Origin: CAZVWH01 sp964631175
GTDB taxonomy: Bacteria > Planctomycetota > Phycisphaerae > Sedimentisphaerales > Anaerobacaceae
Assembly (NCBI GenBank): GCA_964631175.1
Contig: CAZVWH010000132.1
Coordinates: forward strand, 1-6,605
Direction: 5' to 3'
DNA length: 6,605 bases
The notes below the pieces were generated by a model. It saw only the letters and a program-made list of their open reading frames with translations, had not been told where the DNA came from and ran no database searches. The position numbers were made by a program, and so were the translations under genes. Shown in pieces: positions 1 through 4,015 of the stretch (position 1 is its first letter; every line of letters starts with the position of its first letter).

Positions 1-2
1 AG

Positions 3-19
3 GGTGGGCACTGCCCACC
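3..19. repeat. Short perfect palindrome downstream of purA
   Basis: GGTGGGC (3-9) and GCCCACC (13-19) form a perfect 7-bp stem with a 3-nt loop. It lies 35 nt past the purA stop codon. It could act as the stem of a transcription terminator for purA, but the bases that would hold a U-tract lie outside the window or are not T-rich (the minus strand reads CCCT at the edge). It could equally be another copy of a dispersed intergenic palindrome, in keeping with the repeat-rich character of the region. The palindrome is seen directly; either role is inference. Confidence 0.6.
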
Positions 20-54
20 ATTTATTATACATGTTCTCATGGATCGCTTGTACT

Positions 55-1437
55 CTATTGTCTAAATATCGTTTGACTTCGTTTTGGCCCTACGCCAATG
101 ATTGTAATTGGCCTGCCGATTACCTTCTCTATCCGAGAAATATAGTTTTGTGCATTCGGGGGTAACTTTGTAAAATCCTTAACTTCAGTTAAATCTTGGT
201 CCCATCCAGGGACAGTTTCATAAATAGCTTGAGCTTTTGAGAGTCGGTCTATATTAGCCGGGAACCACGTCACAACGGAGGACGGAGGACGGAAGACGGA
301 GGGCGGAGACGGAGCTTCTGTCTTCTGTCTTTGCCGTAAGGCATCCTGTGGACTGTCTTCTGTCTTCAGATTGTATGCGGTGCAAATCTTTACTTCTGAA
401 AGCCCCGCCAAAGTATCGAGGTGCATTAGAGCTAATTCATCGATAGCACCTATTCTTACTGCGTATGATAAGGCGACGGCATCGAACCAGCCGCATCTTC
501 GGGGTCGGCCGGTAGTGGTGCCATATTCGTGCCCTCGGTCACGGATATACTGACCAATGTCATTATCCTGCTCGGTTGGGAAAGGCCCTGCTCCGACCCT
601 TGTGGTGTAGGCTTTGGCAACGCCGATGAATTTGTCAATAAATTTTGTCGGCACACCACAGCCGGCAGGCATGCCTAAGGCACTTGAGTTAGAGCTGGTC
701 ACGTATGGGAAAGTGCCATGATCCAGATCCAGTAAAGTTCCCTGTGCGCCCTCGAACAGAATTGATTTTTCAAGAGCAATCGAATTGTGTAGAAATTCGG
801 TCGTATCGGTTGTAAACGGCAAAAGCTTATCGGCATAAGTTTTACACTTTTCGAAGATGTCATCCGCACTTAGTGCAGCGATGACGGAGGACGGAGCTTC
901 TGTCTTCTGATAGACGGCGGTGAAGACCTTGTTTTTATAGTCCACTATGGCTTGCAGTTTTATTTTGAGCTTATTAAGGTTTCTTAAGTCGCCCATTCGG
1001 ACAGCGTGACTTCTACCGGCTTTGTCTGCATAACAAGGTCCTATGCCACGAATGGTAGTACCGATCTTGTTTTTGCCGAGCGAGTCCTCTCTTAATTGGT
1101 CTTCTTTTTTGTGATAATCCAGGACGACATGTGCGTTTTCGCTTATAAGGAGACGTCCCTTTAACGTGATGCCTTTGTTCGCAATGGTTTCAATTTCATT
1201 TATCAAAACTTCAGGATCAACTACCACGGCATTTGTGATTACACATTTTACATTCGGCCTAACGGAGCCGCTGGGCAAAAGGTGTAAGGCAAACCTGGTA
1301 TCACCAACAACAACAGTATGTCCGGCATTGGAACCACCGCTGTATCGTACGACAATATCGCTGTGTTCGGAAAGAATATCGACTACCTTACCCTTACCTT
1401 CATCTCCCCACTGTAATCCTACAACGCATAAGTTCAT
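55..1437 (-). CDS. purA: Adenylosuccinate synthetase carrying two in-frame repeat insertions
   Basis: Cytosolic enzyme that condenses IMP with aspartate at the expense of GTP to give adenylosuccinate, the first step from IMP to AMP. Family signatures are all present: WGDEGKGK (10-17, with catalytic Asp12), NAGH (37-40, catalytic His40), GTTIRGIGPCY (126-136), FEGAQGTLLDLDHGTFPYV (228-246), TRVGAGPFPTE (279-289), the GTTTGRPRRCGWFD loop (306-319) that binds aspartate and IMP, and the C-terminal GVGPKRSQT (448-456). At 460 residues it is longer than the usual about 425-432. The excess is explained by two low-complexity inserts, at about residues 358-388 (between CTAYNL and VVTWFPAN) and 176-186 (QKTEAPSSVIA). 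Neither touches a catalytic motif, so the enzyme is probably active. The ATG start is supported by a TAGGAGA ribosome binding site 9 nt upstream. The gene stands alone behind a 318-nt repeat-rich spacer and probably has its own promoter. Confidence 0.98.
   Translation of the reverse strand: MNLCVVGLQWGDEGKGKVVDILSEHSDIVVRYSGGSNAGHTVVVGDTRFALHLLPSGSVRPNVKCVITNAVVVDPEVLINEIETIANKGITLKGRLLISENAHVVLDYHKKEDQLREDSLGKNKIGTTIRGIGPCYADKAGRSHAVRMGDLRNLNKLKIKLQAIVDYKNKVFTAVYQKTEAPSSVIAALSADDIFEKCKTYADKLLPFTTDTTEFLHNSIALEKSILFEGAQGTLLDLDHGTFPYVTSSNSSALGMPAGCGVPTKFIDKFIGVAKAYTTRVGAGPFPTEQDNDIGQYIRDRGHEYGTTTGRPRRCGWFDAVALSYAVRIGAIDELALMHLDTLAGLSEVKICTAYNLKTEDSPQDALRQRQKTEAPSPPSVFRPPSSVVTWFPANIDRLSKAQAIYETVPGWDQDLTEVKDFTKLPPNAQNYISRIEKVIGRPITIIGVGPKRSQTIFRQ
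275..370. repeat. Composite repeat inserted in frame in purA (large insert)
   Basis: The plus strand runs from purine-rich GACGGAGGACGGAAGACGGA units (about 275-315) to pyrimidine-rich CTTCTGTCTTCTGTCTTT (315-332), then a 22-nt palindromic unit (333-354), then a second TCTTCTGTCTTCAG tract (356-369). The two halves are imperfectly complementary (GAAGACNGA against TCTGTCTTC), so it can fold. In PurA it encodes about residues 358-388, a Pro/Ser/Lys-rich stretch with no counterpart in ordinary PurA, where only a few residues separate the AY and FPA motifs. Bases 308-327 are identical to 890-909 and 333-354 match 4124-4145 inverted. The shared pieces show it is a dispersed repeat rather than diverged coding sequence. 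Exact boundaries are approximate. Confidence 0.85.
883..910. repeat. Second, shorter copy of the purA repeat
   Basis: The plus strand reads GACGGAGGACGGAG followed by CTTCTGTCTTCTGA, a quasi-palindrome centred on AGCT. The 20 nt at 890-909 are identical to 308-327 in the larger insert. Both copies are in the same orientation and the same codon frame, so both yield QKTEAPS. Here the peptide occupies residues 176-185, between TAVY and the ALSADDIFE helix. That segment is variable in length in the PurA family, so this looks like a 9-11 residue loop insertion. Confidence 0.85.
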
Positions 1438-1446
1438 TTGTGCTCG

Positions 1447-1453
1447 TCTCCTA
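1447..1453 (-). promoter_or_regulatory. purA ribosome binding site
   Basis: The minus strand reads TAGGAGA, with 9 nt between it and the ATG at 1437-1435. This good Shine-Dalgarno match fixes the purA start. Confidence 0.85.
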
Positions 1454-1464
1454 CAGATGAGTAA

Positions 1465-1550
1465 GCCCCCTTTCTTGCTCCCCGCTTCCGCGGGGACAAG
1501 TGGCGCAAGCCATGCTGCGCATTTACTCCTGCGAAGGCAGGGGCAAGAAA
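1465..1550. repeat. Compound palindrome next to the purA start
   Basis: Outer arms TTTCTTGCTCC (1471-1481) and GGGCAAGAAA (1541-1550) are complementary apart from a wobble-type position. They enclose two smaller hairpins: CCCCGC/GCGGGG with a 4-nt loop (1480-1495) and CCTGC/GCAGG with a GAAG loop (1528-1541). The segment 1465-1478 (GCCCCCTTTCTTGC) matches the palindrome at 6370-6383 inside the membrane-protein gene in 13 of 14 bases, inverted. Bases 1482-1500 match 1629-1647 in 18 of 19. These cross-matches show members of one dispersed repeat population. Confidence 0.8.
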
Positions 1551-1578
1551 GCAGGGAGGTGAACTAAAGTTTGGAGCG

Positions 1579-1664
1579 CCTAAAGTTATGGCTTGTGACC
1601 CCGCCTTGCGGGAACCCTTTTCTAACAGCCGCTTTCGCGGGGACAAGCTTTAGCTCACTTTAGG
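1579..1664. repeat. Long imperfect inverted repeat with internal GC hairpins
   Basis: The left arm (1579-1604) and the reverse complement of the right arm (1637-1664) share the ordered blocks CCTAAAGT, GCTTGT and CCCCGC, with a few unmatched bases between them. Inside are CCCGC/GCGGG (1600-1612, 3-nt loop) and CCGC/GCGG (1629-1640, TTTC loop). The CCGCTTTCGCGGGGACAAG stretch at 1629-1647 is repeated at 1482-1500 with one mismatch. The structure looks like a small non-coding palindromic element; I see no transposase or target-site duplication to prove mobility. Confidence 0.7.
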
Positions 1665-1686
1665 CACTTTACACTTTAGGCACTTT
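1656..1686. repeat. 16-nt tandem direct repeat
   Basis: CACTTTAGGCACTTTA (1656-1671) is followed at once by CACTTTAGGCACTTT (1672-1686), nearly two perfect copies, each itself containing CACTTTA/CACTTT half-units. The same CTTTAGG word occurs inverted at 1578-1586, so the tandem is joined to the neighbouring inverted repeat. Confidence 0.85.
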
Positions 1687-1694
1687 CTTTTCAA
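1666..1694 (-). promoter_or_regulatory. Candidate sigma-70-type promoter for purA
   Basis: On the minus strand TTGAAA (1694-1689, five of six to the -35 consensus) is separated by 17 nt from TAAAGT (1671-1666, four of six to the -10). Transcription would begin near 1659 and give a leader of about 220 nt through the GC hairpins. The -10 lies in the tandem repeat and the -35 touches the arm of the 1694-1756 inverted repeat. The match is modest and the promoter rules of this organism are unknown. Confidence 0.3.
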
Positions 1695-1756
1695 CCCCGT
1701 TAGATAATATCATAGAATGAAAAGTTTAGTTCAATGCCATATAGTTCTAACGGGGT
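1694..1756. repeat. 11-bp perfect inverted repeat starting in a stop codon
   Basis: ACCCCGTTAGA (1694-1704) and TCTAACGGGGT (1746-1756) are exact reverse complements, separated by 41 AT-rich nt. The inner sequences are also loosely symmetric (AATATCAT on one side, ATGCCATAT on the other), so the whole 63-nt block is quasi-palindromic. The right arm includes the last base of the TGA stop of the upstream small gene (1758-1756). It may be a MITE-like element or a transcript-end hairpin. There is no U-tract directly after the stem on the minus strand (TTGAAAAG follows), so a standard intrinsic terminator is unlikely. Confidence 0.8.
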
Positions 1757-2256
1757 CAACTGATTTTTGACACAAGATGCTCCAAAATAGCTTCCAAGTT
1801 ATCGTACTTTCTATTGCTTAGTTTACGATTGACCTCGATGCCCTCATTATTTTTGTATGTGATAACGAAGTAACCCTTTGAATCTCCCGCAAGGGATCCT
1901 GTGGAAAAGTAAGTTCTATCTATTTTTTGAATGGAGTCATAAGTAATTTTTGCCTTGTTGCTTATAATAAGCTCATTTTCATCAGCCAAAAGTTTCTTAT
2001 TCTTGCGCGCCCAGTACCAGGCTGTTAAGATCGCGGCAAGAGGGATAAGAATCAAAGGAGCCTTTTGATTAAACAATATATCGCTATCCGGCTTTCCGTC
2101 TTTGACGTGCTTTTCATAGAAGCTGTGACGTAACGACCATTCATATTTGCTGAGATAGCCATCGTAAGCAAAAATAATTGCGCCACCAATGCAAGCAACG
2201 ATAGCAATCTTAAAGTTGGTTTTGCTGTATTTGCTATACGGTGCTTCAATGACCAT
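1756..2256 (-). CDS. Two-helix membrane protein with a PH-like C-terminal region
   Basis: This 166-residue protein is not one I recognise by name. Two hydrophobic segments (about 16-35 and 66-85) probably span the membrane, the second followed by a basic RKNKK stretch, which suggests that the C-terminal half is cytoplasmic. Residues 95-166 alternate short strands and turns (ELIISNKAKITYDSIQKIDR, then GYFVITYKNNEGIEVNRKLS) and end in a helix (YDNLEAILEHLVSKI). That pattern resembles the small bacterial PH-like domains found in two-helix membrane proteins of unknown role; the resemblance is by eye only. It begins 14 nt after the radical SAM stop codon, with only a weak AAGG overlapping that stop as ribosome binding site, so translation is probably coupled. 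The likely operon partner is the radical SAM gene. Catalytic residues are not apparent, so a scaffold or sensor role is possible. Confidence 0.8.
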   Translation of the reverse strand: MVIEAPYSKYSKTNFKIAIVACIGGAIIFAYDGYLSKYEWSLRHSFYEKHVKDGKPDSDILFNQKAPLILIPLAAILTAWYWARKNKKLLADENELIISNKAKITYDSIQKIDRTYFSTGSLAGDSKGYFVITYKNNEGIEVNRKLSNRKYDNLEAILEHLVSKIS

Positions 2257-2270
2257 TGGCAGAGAGTACC

Positions 2271-3794
2271 TTAATTTATATTGGTTGTTTTTGCGCGAGC
2301 ATCTTGGTCAAAAGTTCGAGGCCCCCGATTGATACCTATACTTTGATATTTGTACGCGCCTCTGGCTGCCTCCTTGTTTATATACTCAATCTCCCAGATT
2401 TTTTTAGTTAAACTTTCTAATTGTTGGTCATAATTTTTCATCACTTCGAGATATTCGGCAGATTCAAGGGCTTCTTTGGCCTTCTCATCTTCGGGCTTTA
2501 CGTTTTTTGGCAGAACCGAATTTCTAAAAATTTCGTAATGGTCTCTTATCGAGCAAGGCATTAACCAGTTCACCGGTTTTTTCCAATCGTCGAGGCCATA
2601 TTCTCTCTGCCATTTTCGGCCGTTTTTCATAAAATTAGAGAACAGCGCATCCGACAATGTCTTTCCGTTTTTATATAAATCATAAATATTGTCAACATAG
2701 TATGGAATAAAGGCACAGGGAGTTACATTGCCGTTCCAATCTATATAGAAGTAACCGCCGCTTCTTCCGTAGGCAATGCAGCCTCTGGACAAAACGCTGC
2801 TATTCCAGAAATCAGCCAGACAATACCTTTTTTCACTTAACAGCTTTTCCCATTTTCTGTATAAGTTAAGTCGATGTTCAGGATGGACCATTAAACTCAT
2901 TTCATCTTTGCCTCTGCCAATAGGCATCAGTTGGAATTGCCACATATAGCAGGCGCCTTGCTGTTCGAAGAAGAAATCGTAGAACTCATCTTCCAGTAAT
3001 AAATCAACGTTTCTGCTTGTTGCCGTGACGGAGATGCCGAAAGGTACGCCGACATCTCTTAGGTGTTCCAAAGCTTTGAGGATTTTCTTAAATGTACCGC
3101 GGCCTCTTCTTTGGTCGGTTTGTTCCTCGAATCCCTCAACCGAAATTGCCGGCGTGACATTGGCACAATCGGCCAGTTGATGCGCAATTTCTTTGTTAAT
3201 AACAGTGCCGTTTGTATATGTAAGGAAGAACATATCGTCGTATTTTCGGTAAATATCAATGAGGCTTTTATCATTGCTCCTATACATAAAAGGTTCACCG
3301 CCGCTGATAGTTATGAACCTAACGCTCCAGAAGTCGTGGACCTCACTGACTACTCTGTCCACATAGGGATAAGGTATAGTGGCGGACGTGTCTGCTGTCG
3401 AGCTTGCATAACAGCCTGTGCAATTTAAATTGCATTTTTGTGTCGGAGAGAAAACGATAAAAGTCGGCGGAAACTCTCCGTACTTTTTTCTGAATTCTTC
3501 AACTGCCTGAGTATAGCTTTGGTCTTCGCGAATTAGATTATTCTGCACAAATACATTGACGATCTTTTTGATAATTTCAGGTGAGACATACCCTTTATTT
3601 ATGTTTTTGACCAAGCACCGCAGCATTGCCGAGAGGAATTGGTATCTTTTTTCTGCCACCACTTTCAAATCCTCAGAATCCTCGTCGACTATTTTTTTAT
3701 AGATGTAGTCATCGACTTTCTTTGCCAGCAGTTTTCTTAGGTGCTTATGACTTACCATTGTGATTAGTGTTGAGGATAAGACTTCAGTTTTCAT
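2271..3794 (-). CDS. Radical SAM protein with twitch/SPASM-type C-terminal motif
   Basis: Numbered from the ATG at 3794 (507 residues). CNLNCTGC (121-128) is the CX3CX2C motif that binds the catalytic 4Fe-4S cluster and S-adenosylmethionine, and SGGEP (164-168) is the SAM-contacting motif. Residues 337-362 hold C339-X15-G355-X4-C360, the opening signature of SPASM/twitch domains that carry an auxiliary cluster. A further Cys lies at 414 (MPCS), but the CX2CX5CX3C block of full SPASM domains is absent, so a twitch-like single auxiliary cluster fits better. Residues 1-108 are mostly helical and of unknown role. Such enzymes often modify peptides or activate sulfatases, but no precursor peptide is visible here. 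A TTG six nt upstream (3800) is also in frame; the ATG is chosen because GGGAG (3805-3801) then has a 6-nt spacing, whereas it abuts the TTG. The gene probably forms an operon with the small membrane protein downstream. Confidence 0.93.
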   Translation of the reverse strand: MKTEVLSSTLITMVSHKHLRKLLAKKVDDYIYKKIVDEDSEDLKVVAEKRYQFLSAMLRCLVKNINKGYVSPEIIKKIVNVFVQNNLIREDQSYTQAVEEFRKKYGEFPPTFIVFSPTQKCNLNCTGCYASSTADTSATIPYPYVDRVVSEVHDFWSVRFITISGGEPFMYRSNDKSLIDIYRKYDDMFFLTYTNGTVINKEIAHQLADCANVTPAISVEGFEEQTDQRRGRGTFKKILKALEHLRDVGVPFGISVTATSRNVDLLLEDEFYDFFFEQQGACYMWQFQLMPIGRGKDEMSLMVHPEHRLNLYRKWEKLLSEKRYCLADFWNSSVLSRGCIAYGRSGGYFYIDWNGNVTPCAFIPYYVDNIYDLYKNGKTLSDALFSNFMKNGRKWQREYGLDDWKKPVNWLMPCSIRDHYEIFRNSVLPKNVKPEDEKAKEALESAEYLEVMKNYDQQLESLTKKIWEIEYINKEAARGAYKYQSIGINRGPRTFDQDARAKTTNIN

Positions 3795-3800
3795 TTTCAA

Positions 3801-3806
3801 CTCCCT
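3801..3806 (-). promoter_or_regulatory. Radical SAM gene ribosome binding site
   Basis: The minus strand reads AGGGAG, ending directly before an in-frame TTG and 6 nt before the ATG at 3794. Normal Shine-Dalgarno spacing favours the ATG as start, removing two residues from the longest open frame. Confidence 0.75.
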
Positions 3807-3813
3807 TTTCTAT

Positions 3814-3840
3814 AGCAAACTCTTTGAAGGACAGTTTGCT
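3814..3840 (-). promoter_or_regulatory. Inverted repeat in the radical SAM leader
   Basis: AGCAAACT (3814-3821) and AGTTTGCT (3833-3840) are perfect 8-bp complements with an 11-nt gap. The repeat lies 7 nt upstream of the Shine-Dalgarno and 20 nt upstream of the start codon. The placement fits either an operator for a dimeric repressor or an RNA hairpin that affects translation of the radical SAM gene. No convincing -35/-10 pair could be assigned in the AT-rich stretch above it (3841-3940), so which level of control applies is unresolved. Confidence 0.55.
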
Positions 3841-3941
3841 CAGAAACGTCTTAATCAAACACTAATTATTTCACCGATTCGATCTTTTACCTTAATTGAT
3901 AAAATAACATAAATGTAGCCGGAAATATAACAACAAATGAC

Positions 3942-3983
3942 AAAAAAATCCAGCTTTTTTGAGACAGGACAAGCCTGGCTTTT
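3942..3983 (-). terminator. Weak intrinsic terminator after the membrane-protein gene
   Basis: On the minus strand AAAAGCCAGGCTT is followed by a loop of about 14 nt, then AAGCTGGATTTTTTT. CCA(g)GCTT pairs with AAGCTGG around one bulged G, the flanking A-run can pair with the T-run, and seven T residues follow the stem. It lies 33 nt downstream of the stop codon at 4018-4016, where a terminator would be expected. The stem is short and bulged. Confidence 0.5.
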
Positions 3984-4015
3984 CTACACCGCGATGTTGA
4001 CTCCACGTGCTATGA

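Larger units (their letters stand above)
1438..1755. other. Gene-free, repeat-packed spacer upstream of purA
   Basis: No supportable gene lies in these 318 nt. A 70-codon open frame on the minus strand through 1434-1646 is made almost wholly of repeat sequence and overlaps the purA start. From high to low coordinates (the direction of purA transcription) the spacer holds: an 11-bp inverted repeat (1694-1756), a possible promoter (1666-1694), a 16-nt tandem repeat (1656-1686), an imperfect long inverted repeat enclosing small GC hairpins (1579-1664), a compound palindrome (1465-1550), and the purA ribosome binding site (1447-1453). If purA is transcribed from within or above this block, its leader RNA would be strongly structured. 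Confidence 0.85.

Noticed and set aside
275..315. Frameshift or sequencing error in purA as the cause of the odd peptide stretch
   Set aside because: Family motifs continue in the same frame on both sides and the segment shares exact sequence with the second copy at 883-910, so insertion explains it better.
1434..1646. Open frame of 70 codons on the minus strand overlapping the purA start
   Set aside because: It is composed almost entirely of the palindromic repeats in the spacer, overlaps the purA start codon in another frame, and its Arg/Pro/Gly-rich product is what those repeats encode when read through.
1694..1756. Intrinsic terminator for the radical SAM/small membrane protein operon
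   Set aside because: The stem is strong but the loop is 41 nt and the minus strand after the stem reads TTGAAAAG, with no T-run.
3063..3428. Plus-strand open frame of 121 codons opposite the radical SAM gene
   Set aside because: It lies wholly antisense to the cluster-binding core of a clear gene and shows no recognisable domain; it is a shadow frame.
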